A DNA stretch of 64,000 nt from Pseudonocardia abyssalis (GTDB lineage: Bacteria; Actinomycetota; Actinomycetes; Mycobacteriales; Pseudonocardiaceae), in NCBI RefSeq assembly GCF_019263705.2, contig NZ_JADQDK010000001.1, positions 2,728,001 through 2,792,000 on the forward strand. The letters are read 5' to 3'. The position numbers and the translations under genes were made by a program. A model generated the notes under the pieces. The model had not been told where the DNA came from. It was given only the letters and a program-made list of their open reading frames with translations, and searched no databases. This document shows positions 8,354 to 18,978 of the stretch, one piece after another (positions within the stretch are counted from its first letter, which is position 1; every line of letters begins with the position of its first letter).

Positions 8354-8803
8354 TCAGAGTCCGAGCCACCCCGGCACGTCGACGCGCAGCGGGGCGTCCG
8401 CGGTGACCGCCCGCAGGTCGTGCTCCAGGGCGTGGACCCGGTCCGGGCCGAGCACCTTCACCCAGCCTTCGCGGAGGTCGCCGAGGATCCGGGCGGAACG
8501 GGCCAGACAGTCCTCTCCCCGGACTGTGCGCCGCACGATCCGGGCCCGGGCGTCGTGGGGGTCCGGGACGCGGCGCAGGTATCCCAGCCCCTCCAGCACC
8601 TCGACGTGCTTGGCCGCCGCCTGTTTCGTGACGCCGAGTCTCCGCCCGAGCTCGACGGCCGTGCACCCGTCGGCGACGGCCTGCAGCACGAACCCGTGCA
8701 CCGGCCGCACGTCGGGGTGGCCGTGGCGGGCGAGCTCGGCGTGCAGCCCGTCGATCAGGACGCGGAAGCCCTGCAGGAGCAGAAGCGGCAGGTCAGTTGA
8801 CAC
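8354..8803 (-). CDS. MarR family transcriptional regulator
   Basis: DNA-binding protein of 149 residues. The winged helix is clear at about residues 45-95, with AVELGRRLGVTKQAAAKHVE as the recognition part and LGYLRRVPDPHDARARI as the wing. GTG 8803 is chosen; a TTG 9 bp upstream is also possible. It is divergent from the cupin at 8863, and two direct repeats plus a TATAAT-like box lie in the gap. It probably represses itself and the cupin gene (inference). The C-terminal part is shorter than in well-studied MarR proteins but still has the dimer helix region. Confidence 0.85.
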   Translation of the reverse strand: MSTDLPLLLLQGFRVLIDGLHAELARHGHPDVRPVHGFVLQAVADGCTAVELGRRLGVTKQAAAKHVEVLEGLGYLRRVPDPHDARARIVRRTVRGEDCLARSARILGDLREGWVKVLGPDRVHALEHDLRAVTADAPLRVDVPGWLGL

Positions 8804-8807
8804 GATG

Positions 8808-8840
8808 GACAACCAGGTTCACTATATCGACAACCATGTT
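8808..8840. promoter_or_regulatory. Two operator-like direct repeats between MarR and cupin genes
   Basis: GACAACCAGGTT (8808-8819) and GACAACCATGTT (8829-8840) are 12-bp direct repeats 21 bp apart, about two helical turns. The first contains the palindrome AACCAGGTT. They lie in the divergent promoter region and are the likely MarR operator. The region is distinctly A+T-richer than its surroundings. Confidence 0.55.
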
Positions 8841-8843
8841 GCC

Positions 8844-8849
8844 TATAAT
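8844..8849 (+). promoter_or_regulatory. Candidate -10 box of the cupin gene
   Basis: TATAAT matches the consensus exactly, which is rare in this G+C-rich sequence. It is 14 bp before GTG 8863. A start site 6-7 bp downstream would give a nearly leaderless mRNA that cuts into the GGAGAG ribosome site at 8851-8856. Either the promoter is for a leaderless transcript or the box is coincidental. Confidence 0.35.
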
Positions 8850-8862
8850 AGGAGAGCGAACC

Positions 8863-9234
8863 GTGCCCCTCGTCCGCCACGCCGACGCCCGTCGCACCAC
8901 CACCCCGAACGCCACCATGACCACCCACGCCTCCCCCACGCAGGGCGCCACCACCCGCCTCGCGGTGTGGACCGTCGAGATGGCCCCCGCAGCGGCCGGC
9001 CCGCTGCACGCGTTCGACGTCGAGCAGGTCTGGACCGTCCTCGACGGCCGAGCCACCGCGCACGTCGGCGACACCGACCACGACCTCGGTCCCGGCGACA
9101 CGCTCGTCGTGCCCGCGGGGGTGCAGCGGCGGATCCACGCCGTCGAGCCGTTCCGGGCGGTGGTCGCCGCGCCGGCCGGCGCCCGCGCCACGCCGGTCGA
9201 CGGCGAACCGGTCCTCCCGCCGTGGATCGCCTGA
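8863..9234 (+). CDS. Cupin domain protein
   Basis: Small beta-barrel protein of 123 residues. The cupin body is seen in PLHAFDVEQVWTVLDGRATA and LGPGDTLVVPAGVQRRIHAV, which give the two metal-binding motif positions, although the first motif has only one histidine. GTG 8863 follows GGAGAG by 6 bp. Such single-domain cupins are often small oxygenases, isomerases or ligand sensors, and no specific role can be assigned. It is divergent from the MarR gene and ends 1 bp from the convergent phosphotransferase stop. Confidence 0.78.
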   Translation: MPLVRHADARRTTTPNATMTTHASPTQGATTRLAVWTVEMAPAAAGPLHAFDVEQVWTVLDGRATAHVGDTDHDLGPGDTLVVPAGVQRRIHAVEPFRAVVAAPAGARATPVDGEPVLPPWIA

Positions 9235-9235
9235 G

Positions 9236-10267
9236 TCAGGCGAGGGCGTCGTAGGCCGCCTGCGCCTGGGTGTGGAACGCCTCGAGCCGCCCCGCGAGCA
9301 CGTCGCCGTCCTCGACCACGCCCATGGCGCCCCCGGCGTAGCGGCTGTAGACCCCGGCCCCGATGCACGACGACCGCCAGCGGGCGAAGGCCACGTAGAA
9401 GTCCAGGTCGGAGACGTCGCGGCCGGAGCGCTCCGCGTAGCGGGCCACCAGCTCGGCGCGCTCGGGATAGCCGTCGACCATGCTCGGGCCGACGAGCGTC
9501 GCCCGCACCCGGTCACCCGGGCGGCCCCACGACGCGACGATCCACCCGAGGTCGGCGAGCGGGTCACCGAGCGTGGCGAGCTCCCAGTCGAAGACCGCGC
9601 GGACCGTGCCGTCCGGTCCGACGGCGAGGTTGCCCAGCCGGAAGTCGCCGTGGGCGATCCGCACGTCCGACGGCGGCAGCGCGGCGGCCCGCTTCGCGAG
9701 GCGGTCGTGCGCGGCGTCGATGACGCCGAGGTCGGGCAGGTCGGAGGCGTGCACCTGCCGGTGCCAGCGGCGGAGCTGGCGCTCGAGGTAGCTGCCGGGC
9801 CGACGCAGGTCGGACAGGCCGACCTCGTCGGGGTCGACGGCGTGCAGCGCGGCGAGCACGTCGATCGCGTCGATACCCGCGGCGTGCCGGGCATCGGGCG
9901 CGAGGCGGTGGCCGGACGCCTCGTCGCCGAGCACGTCACCGTCGACGAAGCCCATGACGTAGAACTCGGCGCCGATGACGTCGGGGTCGCTGCAGAGCGC
10001 GACGGGCTCGGCCACCGGCACCGGCGTGTCGGCGAGCGCGACGAGGAAGCGCCACTCGCGGCCCATGTCGTGCGCGGTGGCCAGCACCATGCCGGTCGGC
10101 GGGCGGCGCAGCGCCCACCTCGTGCCGGCGGCGTCGGTGATCCGGTAGGTCAGGTTCGAGTGGCCGCCCGAGATGCGCGCGACGGTGAGCGGGCCGTCGG
10201 CCGCGCCCGGCACCGCGGTCCGGAACCACTCGGCGAGCGGGGCGGCCGACACGGCGTCGATCGTCAT
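9236..10267 (-). CDS. Phosphotransferase, APH/ACAD10-like kinase fold
   Basis: Predicted small-molecule kinase of 343 residues with the aminoglycoside-phosphotransferase fold. Seen: the glycine-rich start ISGGHSNLTYRI at about residue 28, the catalytic loop IAHGDFRLGN at about 204, and the metal-binding FDWELATLGDPLADLGW at about 227. This form, with RPPTGMVLATAHDMGRE, is the one often found beside acyl-CoA dehydrogenases (ACAD10/11-like), so a hydroxyacyl substrate is more likely than an antibiotic. ATG 10267 is chosen; an upstream frame to 10333 shows no conserved content. Convergent with the cupin gene. Confidence 0.88.
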   Translation of the reverse strand: MTIDAVSAAPLAEWFRTAVPGAADGPLTVARISGGHSNLTYRITDAAGTRWALRRPPTGMVLATAHDMGREWRFLVALADTPVPVAEPVALCSDPDVIGAEFYVMGFVDGDVLGDEASGHRLAPDARHAAGIDAIDVLAALHAVDPDEVGLSDLRRPGSYLERQLRRWHRQVHASDLPDLGVIDAAHDRLAKRAAALPPSDVRIAHGDFRLGNLAVGPDGTVRAVFDWELATLGDPLADLGWIVASWGRPGDRVRATLVGPSMVDGYPERAELVARYAERSGRDVSDLDFYVAFARWRSSCIGAGVYSRYAGGAMGVVEDGDVLAGRLEAFHTQAQAAYDALA

Positions 10268-10361
10268 GGCCCCATCCAACTGCACGGGTCCGGTTGACGG
10301 CCACCGCCCGGCATGGATGGATTCACCCCGCACGCCACATCACCGTCGATGGAGGAGAACC

Positions 10362-10844
10362 ATGAGCGAGGACCGCAGCCTGCAGGTCAGCAGCACGATC
10401 GACGCGCCGCCGGACAAGGCGTTCGCCCTGCTCGCCGACCCTGCCCGGCACACCGAGCTCGACGGTGCGGGCATGCTGCGCGGCCTCGACTCCGGCGGCC
10501 CGGTCACCGCGGTCGGCGACGAGTTCGTCATGAAGATGAACCAGGACGGCATCGGCGACTACGCGATGCGCAACGAGATCACCGACTTCGAGGCCGGCCG
10601 CCGCATCGCCTGGGCGCCCTCGATCCACCCGCCCGGCTCGCTCGCGCACGTCATCGGCGAGCTCGACCCCAGCGGCCACACCTACGGCTGGGAGCTCGAG
10701 CCCACCTCCGACGGCGGCACCCGCGTCACCCACACCTACGACTGGAGCGGCGTGACCGACGAGGGCGCGCTCGCCCTGTACCCGCGCGTGTCCGAGGAGC
10801 AGATGGCGGCGAGCATCGCGCGCCTGGGCGAGGCCGCGCGCTGA
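10362..10844 (+). CDS. SRPBCC (START/Bet v1-like) family protein
   Basis: Small ligand-binding-fold protein of 160 residues. The pattern SSTIDAPPDKAFALLADPARHTELDG opens the polyketide-cyclase/Bet v1 fold, and GWELEPTSDGGTRVTHTYDW forms the late strands before the C-terminal helix. Function of such proteins ranges from lipid binding to cyclases and cannot be narrowed. ATG 10362 has a strong GGAGGAG at 10351-10357. It is divergent from the phosphotransferase, with 94 bp between starts, and is followed by the 22-bp repeat array. Confidence 0.85.
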   Translation: MSEDRSLQVSSTIDAPPDKAFALLADPARHTELDGAGMLRGLDSGGPVTAVGDEFVMKMNQDGIGDYAMRNEITDFEAGRRIAWAPSIHPPGSLAHVIGELDPSGHTYGWELEPTSDGGTRVTHTYDWSGVTDEGALALYPRVSEEQMAASIARLGEAAR

Positions 10845-10862
10845 ACCGACGGCGAGCACCGA

Positions 10863-11009
10863 CGGCGAACTCACCGGGCAGCAGCGGCAAACTCGCCGGG
10901 CAGCAGCGGCAAACTCGCCGGGCGGCAGCGGCAAACTCGCCGGGCGGCAGCGGCAAACTCGCCGGGCGGCAGCGGCGAACTCACCGGGCGGCAGCGGCGA
11001 ACTCGCCGG
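10863..11009. repeat. 22-bp tandem repeat array, about 6.7 copies
   Basis: Copies begin at 10863, 10885, 10907, 10929, 10951, 10973 and 10995 (the last cut after 15 bases). Each has the form CGGCRAACTCRCCGGGC followed by RGCAG, with few differences. A weaker partial copy precedes the array. The period is exactly 22 bp, about two helical turns. No coding frame is plausible. The array begins 18 bp after the SRPBCC stop and runs into the IS target site. Confidence 0.9.
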
Positions 11010-11015
11010 TTAGGG
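11008..11015. repeat. IS target site duplication, left copy
   Basis: GGTTAGGG directly precedes the left inverted repeat and is repeated exactly at 12568-12575 after the right one. An 8-bp direct duplication is the mark of a transposition event. Confidence 0.9.
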
Positions 11016-11033
11016 GCAAAGCCGTTCAGTTAG
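11016..11033. repeat. IS terminal inverted repeat, left
   Basis: GCAAAGCCGTTCAGTTAG, the exact reverse complement of the right end at 12550-12567. The transposase stop codon lies within its last bases. Confidence 0.92.
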
Positions 11034-12397
11034 TCCGGTGGCTGGGCTGTCAAGATCGGTTCTATCTCGATGGTGATCAGCGCGGGGCGGCTGGGGCCGC
11101 GGTGGCGGCCTTTGGCGGTGCTGGCGACGTACTTGGAGATCGCGCGTTTGACCACGCGCGGGTTGGTTCGGACTCGGCGGGCGGGCAGGAGCTGGTCCAG
11201 GACGTGGCGGCCGATCGTGCCGACGAGGTCGAGCACGGTGTCGGCGATGATGCCGGCGGCGGCGATGAGCTGGTCACGGGCGGCGTGGCGGGCGACGGTG
11301 AAGCTACCGCGGTCGGGATCGACGTCGGCTCGGTGCAGAGTGGTGTCGCTGATCGCGATCCGCAGCACCTGGTAGGTGATCAGCAGGGCGTAGATCTCCT
11401 GGGCGACCCCGGTCGGGGTGCGTGAGCGCAGGACCCGCCCGCCCAGGCTGGTGGACTTGAGCTCGGCGAAGCAGGTCTCGATCTCCCAGCGTTCGTGGTA
11501 GAGCCCGACGATCTCGACCGCGGGCACGTCGGGGTCGAGCACGGTGGTGACCAGCCGGTAGGTCTCGGTCCGGGCGCTGTCGCTGGTGGTGATCGTGACC
11601 TTGGCGGTGACCACTCGGACCTCGACCCGGCCGATCCGGGACACCGACGACCCGTCGGCCAGCGTGCGGCAGATCGGGAGTCGGCGGTGGTTCTTGACCC
11701 GGACCAGCACGTCCGCGCCGGTCGCGGCCAGTGCGGTGATCCAGTCGGCGGCGGCGAAGTTGCGGTCGGCGAGCACGATCATCCCGGCCCGGGTCGATGC
11801 GAGCAGCTGTGGGGCGTAGCCGAGTTCACCGACCCGGTCGGTGCCGAACACCGCGTCGATGATCGTGCGGGTGCCGCACGCCACCAGCGCCAGAACCCGC
11901 ACCATCGGATAGCCGGTGGTGGTGCCGTGCGAGCTGCCGCCCTTGCTGAACTCGGTCAGGTTCGCCGGGGTGTCCGGGCAGCACAGGATGGTGCCGTCCA
12001 CCGCGGTGACCAACCGGCCCCGCCAGAACACTCCCGGGCGGGCGGCGCGGGCGGCGCCGATCTGCACACAGCCGGTCTCGGCGCCGCGCAGCAGGTCGAA
12101 CAGCACCCGCAACGGCGCCACCCCCACCCGGGCTCGGGCGGCGGCCAACGCGCTCGCGCTCGGGGTGGCCACCCCCAGCCCGTCCAGGCCCGTGCACAGC
12201 CGCGCCCAGACCTGTGACCAGCCGATCTCGGTGAACAACCCGGCCGCGAGCAGGAGGTAGACCACCACCCGCGAGGGCAACAACCGCAGCCGCCGCTGCA
12301 CGCTGTGGGTCTCGACCAACGCGGCATCGACCATCTCGAAGGGCACAATCCGGGTCAACTCGCCCAGATGACCAGGAGCGAAACACCCACCGGCCAC
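11030..12397 (-). CDS. IS4 family transposase
   Basis: DDE transposase of 455 residues from GTG 12397; the frame is open further upstream without a better start. The N-terminal helical region (VDAALVETHSVQRRLRLLPS) is that of IS4-type transposases. Catalytic residues are visible: the first Asp in VTAVDGTILCC (about residue 130), the second in MIVLADRNFAAADW (about 210), and the Glu in the YREK-like block YHERWEIETCFAELKS (about 305). Length is normal and there is no frameshift. The stop overlaps the left inverted repeat, as is usual for compact IS elements. Confidence 0.92.
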   Translation of the reverse strand: MAGGCFAPGHLGELTRIVPFEMVDAALVETHSVQRRLRLLPSRVVVYLLLAAGLFTEIGWSQVWARLCTGLDGLGVATPSASALAAARARVGVAPLRVLFDLLRGAETGCVQIGAARAARPGVFWRGRLVTAVDGTILCCPDTPANLTEFSKGGSSHGTTTGYPMVRVLALVACGTRTIIDAVFGTDRVGELGYAPQLLASTRAGMIVLADRNFAAADWITALAATGADVLVRVKNHRRLPICRTLADGSSVSRIGRVEVRVVTAKVTITTSDSARTETYRLVTTVLDPDVPAVEIVGLYHERWEIETCFAELKSTSLGGRVLRSRTPTGVAQEIYALLITYQVLRIAISDTTLHRADVDPDRGSFTVARHAARDQLIAAAGIIADTVLDLVGTIGRHVLDQLLPARRVRTNPRVVKRAISKYVASTAKGRHRGPSRPALITIEIEPILTAQPPD

Positions 12398-12549
12398 GGT
12401 GACGACCCGGGTGATGACAGAATTCGCGCTCAGCGGAGCTCCCGGTGGTGTCGAGGCTGTCTTGGAGGACGCCCTCTCCTACCGGAGCTCCGCTCCCATC
12501 TCCGGCAACGACACGCCGCAACAAGATCCTTGACCAGCAGCCGCGACCG

Positions 12550-12567
12550 CTAACTGAACGGCTTTGC
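12550..12567. repeat. IS terminal inverted repeat, right
   Basis: CTAACTGAACGGCTTTGC, the exact complement of the left end; followed at once by the second GGTTAGGG copy (12568-12575). Confidence 0.92.
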
Positions 12568-12575
12568 GGTTAGGG
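12568..12575. repeat. IS target site duplication, right copy
   Basis: GGTTAGGG, identical to 11008-11015. Read on the minus strand it contains the TAA stop of the DUF3037 gene (12572-12570). Confidence 0.9.
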
Positions 12576-12980
12576 GTGGGGGCGGGGCGGGTGGACGAGC
12601 AGACGGAGGAGGCGGGTGAGGTCCGCCTCCGGGTCGGCCGTCAGGCCCGTGTGCACCGGCCCCGCCTGCACGACGGTGCTGCGCGGGGCGGTGAGGCGGC
12701 GGAACCTGCGACCCCGGTCCTCCTCCCCCGCCGGCCCCGCGTAGCGGGCGGCCTCGGTGTCGACCTCCGCGCACAGGGCCGCGACCGCGTCCAGCGACCG
12801 CCCGATCGCGTCGGCGTCGGCGGCCGGGTCCAGTGCCGCGAGGCGGGCGGGGTCGAGGTGGACGGCGGCACCGAGGTGGTCGAGCGCGCGGCAGTAGAGC
12901 AGCACGCCCGCGTTGATCGCCTCCCCGCGCTCGATCCGTGGCACGACCCGCAGCAGCGAGTACTCGTAGGGGTGCCTCAT
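12570..12980 (-). CDS. DUF3037 protein, partner of HipA-like kinase
   Basis: Protein of 136 residues matching DUF3037 in its start, YEYSLLRVVPRIERGEAINAGV, followed by FRRLTAPRSTVVQAGPVHTG and a C-terminal helix. The family has no known biochemical activity. It overlaps the HipA-like gene by 4 bp (ATG 12980 inside the kinase stop), a pairing I know from many bacteria, so the two proteins probably act together. Its stop codon sits in the IS target duplication, so the IS is immediately downstream. The last residues HPPRPHP are Pro-rich but the TAA is the ancestral stop, since the target duplication regenerates the same site. Confidence 0.85.
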   Translation of the reverse strand: MRHPYEYSLLRVVPRIERGEAINAGVLLYCRALDHLGAAVHLDPARLAALDPAADADAIGRSLDAVAALCAEVDTEAARYAGPAGEEDRGRRFRRLTAPRSTVVQAGPVHTGLTADPEADLTRLLRLLVHPPRPHP

Positions 12981-13804
12981 GCCCCGCCCCGCCGACGGGT
13001 GAGCCACTCGGGCGGGTTCGCGGCGCGGGTCACCGGCCGGTCGACGCGCTCCGCGACCGCCTCCCGCACCCCCGGCAGCCACGCGTCGCGGGCGTCGAGC
13101 CGGCCGCGGAGCTGCGCGACGTAGGCCTCGGGCCCCGGCCCGCCGTCGAGCCACCGCTGCGGCACCGCACCCGCCGCCCGCGACAGCAGCGCGTCGGTGA
13201 CCAGCGGGGCGAGTGCCGCGTCGGCCGCGTCGAGATCGGGGGCGGCTCCGAGCAGCACGTGGTCGGCCGCGGCGTAGGGCCGCCGCACCCAGGCGTCGGC
13301 ACCGGGCCAGCTGTGGTGGAACGTCAGCGACGCCCCGTGGTCGATCAGGTAGGGCCCGCCGTGCCAGAACAGCATGTTGGCGTTGCGCCAGGACCGGTCG
13401 ACGTTGCCGATCAGCGCGTCGAACCAGAGCACCCGCCCGGCGAAGCCCGGGTCGACGACGAACGCGGTGGGGTCGAGGTCGAGCGCGCCGGGCAGGAAGT
13501 CCATGCCGAGGTTGAGCCCGGGGCTCGCCCGCAGCAGCTCCTGGACCTCCTGGTCGGGCTCGGTCGCCCCCAGGGCCGGGTCCAGCTCGACGGTGACGAG
13601 CTCCGGCACCGGCAGCCCGAGCCCGCGGGCCAGCTCCCCCGCGACGACCTCGGCCACCAGCACCTTCGGCCCCTGCCCCGCCCCGTGGAACTTGACGACG
13701 TAGGTGCCGAGGTCGTCGGCCTCCATCAGCCCGGGCAGCGAGCCGCCCTCGCGCAGCGGGGTGACGTACCGCAGCGCCGTCACGTGCCGCAGCAGGTTCC
13801 GCAC
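12977..13804 (-). CDS. HipA-like kinase domain protein
   Basis: Kinase-fold protein of 275 residues related to the HipA/PI3-4 kinase clan but shorter than the toxin HipA (about 440). Seen: YVVKFHGAGQGPKVLVAE with the ATP-site lysine, the Asp-containing loop WFDALIGNVDRSWRNANML equivalent to the HipA catalytic loop, and YLIDHGASLTF with the metal-binding Asp. GTG 13804 is the only reasonable start. It is coupled by a 4-bp overlap to DUF3037 rather than to a HipB antitoxin, so it is not a standard HipBA module. A DNA-binding partner is absent from the neighbourhood. Confidence 0.85.
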   Translation of the reverse strand: MRNLLRHVTALRYVTPLREGGSLPGLMEADDLGTYVVKFHGAGQGPKVLVAEVVAGELARGLGLPVPELVTVELDPALGATEPDQEVQELLRASPGLNLGMDFLPGALDLDPTAFVVDPGFAGRVLWFDALIGNVDRSWRNANMLFWHGGPYLIDHGASLTFHHSWPGADAWVRRPYAAADHVLLGAAPDLDAADAALAPLVTDALLSRAAGAVPQRWLDGGPGPEAYVAQLRGRLDARDAWLPGVREAVAERVDRPVTRAANPPEWLTRRRGGA

Positions 13805-13850
13805 GGTACGAACCTATCGGAGCCGGACCGGCCCCAGCGGGGCCGGACAG

Positions 13851-13892
13851 CCGTCCGGGCCCCGCGCCGCAGCAGCGTCGGGGCCCGGACGG
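13851..13892 (-). terminator. Hairpin downstream of doxX
   Basis: CCGTCCGGGCCCCG (13851-13864) and CGGGGCCCGGACGG (13879-13892) form a perfect 14-bp stem with a 14-base loop, 9 bp past the DoxX stop codon. A second small GGCCCC-AGC-GGGGCC hairpin lies just beyond it. Probable transcription end for doxX. Confidence 0.65.
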
Positions 13893-13900
13893 GCGACGGG

Positions 13901-14548
13901 TCAGCGCGCGGTGCGCACGTCCGTCGGTGCGGCGTGGACCCGGGCGCTGCGGCGGGGCAGCGGGGCGTCGGCGGAGAGCCCGCCGGGAGGGGTCCACAGG
14001 TCCGCGGGTGCGGCCTGGGCGCCGCGGGCGACCGGGGCGTAGACGGGGGTGTACGGGAGGGGCGCCTCGACGGGAGCGGCGGCGCGCGGCCACGCCGACT
14101 GGGCGCGGGCCATGTCCTCACGGTCCTGGCGCTGCCGGTTGTTGATCAGGTGGTCGACGCTGTAGCGGCCCGGGCCGCAGGCGGCCAGCATGAGGAACCC
14201 GGCACCGATGACGCCGACGAGCTCCCACCCGCCGTCGGCGACGAAGATACCGTTCTTGCCGTGCACGAACACGGCGGCACCGGCCATGATCACCAGGTTG
14301 CCCGCGCTGACGAACGGCGTGAGCACCCCGAGGATCAGCAGCGCGCTGCCGGCGAACTCGACCATCGTCACGAACGACGCGGACACGATCGCGAGCGGGA
14401 TGCTGAGGCTCTCGAAGCCCTCGGTGGTGCGACCGATCCCGTTGATGACCATCTTCTGGTAGCCGTGGGCGAACATCACGACTCCCAGCAGGACACGGGC
14501 GATCAGGAGCGCGACGTCGCGGTACGGCGCAGGAAGGGGACGGTTCAT
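13901..14548 (-). CDS. DoxX family membrane protein with long cytoplasmic-type tail
   Basis: Membrane protein of 215 residues. The DoxX domain spans residues 1-135 with four hydrophobic helices: LLIARVLLGVVMFAHGYQKM, AIVSASFVTMVEFAGSALLI, FVSAGNLVIMAGAAVFVHG and LVGVIGAGFLMLAACGPG. DoxX proteins have been linked to redox and detoxification membrane complexes. A Pro/Ala/Arg-rich tail of about 75 residues follows, which is longer than in many DoxX proteins and probably disordered. ATG 14548 has GGAGGCTCC upstream. It stands alone, divergent from the threonine synthase-like gene, with its own terminator. Confidence 0.88.
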   Translation of the reverse strand: MNRPLPAPYRDVALLIARVLLGVVMFAHGYQKMVINGIGRTTEGFESLSIPLAIVSASFVTMVEFAGSALLILGVLTPFVSAGNLVIMAGAAVFVHGKNGIFVADGGWELVGVIGAGFLMLAACGPGRYSVDHLINNRQRQDREDMARAQSAWPRAAAPVEAPLPYTPVYAPVARGAQAAPADLWTPPGGLSADAPLPRRSARVHAAPTDVRTAR

Positions 14549-14873
14549 GGGGGAGCCTCCGGAACCCTCGGTGATCAACTTGTCTCGTTCGGTGAGAGAC
14601 GCTAACCCGATGGAGACGGCCGAACACGGCCAGTCAGGGGATCGGGCGGCGACCATTCGCTCTGACGCGACGAGCAGTCGGCTCAGCGCCACCAGCGGGT
14701 GACCGTGCGTCCCTCGACCGGTTGCCCCGCGTTACCGGCCGTTCGGCGTGATCCGCAACACACGGTCAATCCCGCAGTGCCCGAGCGACACCCACACGGC
14801 GCAGCGGGTGCGGCCGTCCGGGCCGCCCTGTCGTCACTCGCCGTCGAGATCGGGCGTAGGGCACGCTGCCGGA
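14549..14873. other. 325-bp divergent intergenic region, no gene seen
   Basis: Separates doxX (minus) from the threonine synthase-like gene (plus) and must hold both promoters. It is less G+C-rich near 14560-14600. I find no convincing palindrome, riboswitch or small coding frame in it. Confidence 0.4.
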
Positions 14874-16085
<1,212 letters not shown>

Positions 16086-16097
16086 GTGTCGTGACAT

Positions 16098-16487
16098 CTA
16101 GGACGGGAGCGCCTCCTTCCACGCCGCCCCCGCCTTCCGCCCGCTGCGGACGTCGAACAGGCCGGTGACGGAGTGGGCGGGCACCGCCCCCAGCGACAGG
16201 ACGACGGCGAGGGAGTGCGTGGCCTCCAGCAGCGACGGCCGCACCGGCGGCGCCCCGTTGGGCCGGACGAAGGTGATCGCGTACCGCTGCCCGTCGGCGA
16301 CGAGGCGGCACCCGCCGCCGAACCAGTGCCACGGCCAGCGGACGTCGGTCACCTTCTCCAGAGGCACGGTGAACACCGGGCCGTCGTCGGTCACGAAGGC
16401 GAGCCGCCCCTCCCCCGCGGCGAGGACTCCGGGGACGTTGCGCAGGCCGCCGGCCATCCACCAGGCGGGCGTGACGAGTGAGGTCAT
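16098..16487 (-). CDS. Hypothetical protein, PH-like fold suspected
   Basis: Unrecognised cytosolic protein of 129 residues. The central part (GRLAFVTDDGPVFTVPLEKV, then WHWFGGGCRLVADGQRYAI) has the beta-strand rhythm of PH/GRAM-like domains that respond to surface signals. ATG 16487 is chosen; ATG 16496 is three codons earlier. A C-terminal helix rich in Ala/Lys follows. It is convergent with the threonine synthase-like gene and divergent from ppgK. No operon partner suggests a role. Confidence 0.6.
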   Translation of the reverse strand: MTSLVTPAWWMAGGLRNVPGVLAAGEGRLAFVTDDGPVFTVPLEKVTDVRWPWHWFGGGCRLVADGQRYAITFVRPNGAPPVRPSLLEATHSLAVVLSLGAVPAHSVTGLFDVRSGRKAGAAWKEALPS

Positions 16488-16562
16488 GCCGTCCATCCCA
16501 CCGCACGGGAGGCGACGCGGGCAGGGGTGCTGGCACCACCGTGCCCTGTAGCGTTCGCACCC

Positions 16563-17321
16563 ATGCTCACCCTTGCCATCGACATCGGCGGATCCGGCCT
16601 CAAGGCCACGGTGCTGGACCCCGCGGGCGAGATGACCTCCGAGCGCATCCGCCGCGAGACCCCGTACCCGTGCACGCCGCCGGTGCTCCTCGACGAGCTC
16701 GACGCGCTCGCCGCCACCCAGCCGGCCTACGACCGCGTCTCCGTCGGCTTCCCCGGCGCGATCCGGCGTGGCCGCGTGCGCGAGGTGCCCGCGTTCTCCC
16801 GCCGTGGGCCCGGCCGGGACCCGGACCCCGAGCTCGTCGCCCAGTGGCACGGGTACGAGCTGGAGACGGCGCTGCGGGAGCGGTTCGGCCGCCCGGTGCG
16901 GGTCGCGAACGACGCCGACGTGCAGGGCTCGGCCGTCGTCTCCGGCCAGGGCCTGGAGCTGGTGATCACCCTGGGCACCGGCGTCGGCTGCGCGATCTTC
17001 TTCGACGGCGTGCTGCTGCCGCACATGGAGCTCTCGCACGGCCGCTTCGGCGAGGGGCTGTCGATCGAGGTCGCGTGCGGGGACAACCAGCGCGAGGAGG
17101 TCGGCAAGCACGAGTGGCGCAAGCGCGTGCTCGACGCGCTGGAGGCCCTCGAGGCGATGGTGCTGCCCGACCACGTCTACATCGGCGGCGGCAACGCGAA
17201 GAAGCTCGACGTCGACTCCCTCGGCCCGAACCGCACCATCGTGCCCAACATCTCCGGGCTGCTCGGCGGCATCGCGCTGTGGAACCAGCCGGAGAACGCC
17301 CCGACCCCCGTGCACAGCTGA
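16563..17321 (+). CDS. ppgK: Polyphosphate glucokinase (ROK family)
   Basis: Phosphorylates glucose to glucose-6-phosphate with polyphosphate or ATP. The 252 residues begin [18 protein letters not shown], the phosphate-binding loop of ROK/actin-fold kinases, followed by [22 protein letters not shown] and [15 protein letters not shown]. The block [11 protein letters not shown] is typical of polyphosphate glucokinases, while the zinc-binding Cys cluster of transcriptional ROK proteins is absent. ATG 16563. It is followed after 19 bp by pgi, which uses its product, so the two form a glycolytic entry operon. Confidence 0.9.
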   Translation: MLTLAIDIGGSGLKATVLDPAGEMTSERIRRETPYPCTPPVLLDELDALAATQPAYDRVSVGFPGAIRRGRVREVPAFSRRGPGRDPDPELVAQWHGYELETALRERFGRPVRVANDADVQGSAVVSGQGLELVITLGTGVGCAIFFDGVLLPHMELSHGRFGEGLSIEVACGDNQREEVGKHEWRKRVLDALEALEAMVLPDHVYIGGGNAKKLDVDSLGPNRTIVPNISGLLGGIALWNQPENAPTPVHS

Positions 17322-17340
17322 GAGGCGGCAGGATGGCGGC

Positions 17341-18974
<1,634 letters not shown>

Positions 18975-18978
<4 letters not shown>

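Larger units (their letters stand above)
11016..12567. mobile_element. Complete IS4-type insertion sequence, 1552 bp
   Basis: A full element bounded by perfect 18-bp inverted repeats and an 8-bp target duplication, carrying one transposase gene on the minus strand. Because ends, duplication and transposase are all intact, insertion is probably recent and the element may still be mobile. It landed between the 22-bp repeat array and the DUF3037 gene; the duplicated target contains that gene's TAA stop, so the gene survived. The 150 bp between the transposase start and the right end hold no other gene. Confidence 0.93.

Noticed and set aside
10863..11009. 22-bp repeats as a CRISPR array
   Set aside because: The copies abut without spacers, are imperfect, and no cas gene is near.
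11826..12524. Second gene or frameshifted orfA in the IS element
   Set aside because: It is a shadow of the transposase in another frame; the transposase itself is complete with all catalytic residues.
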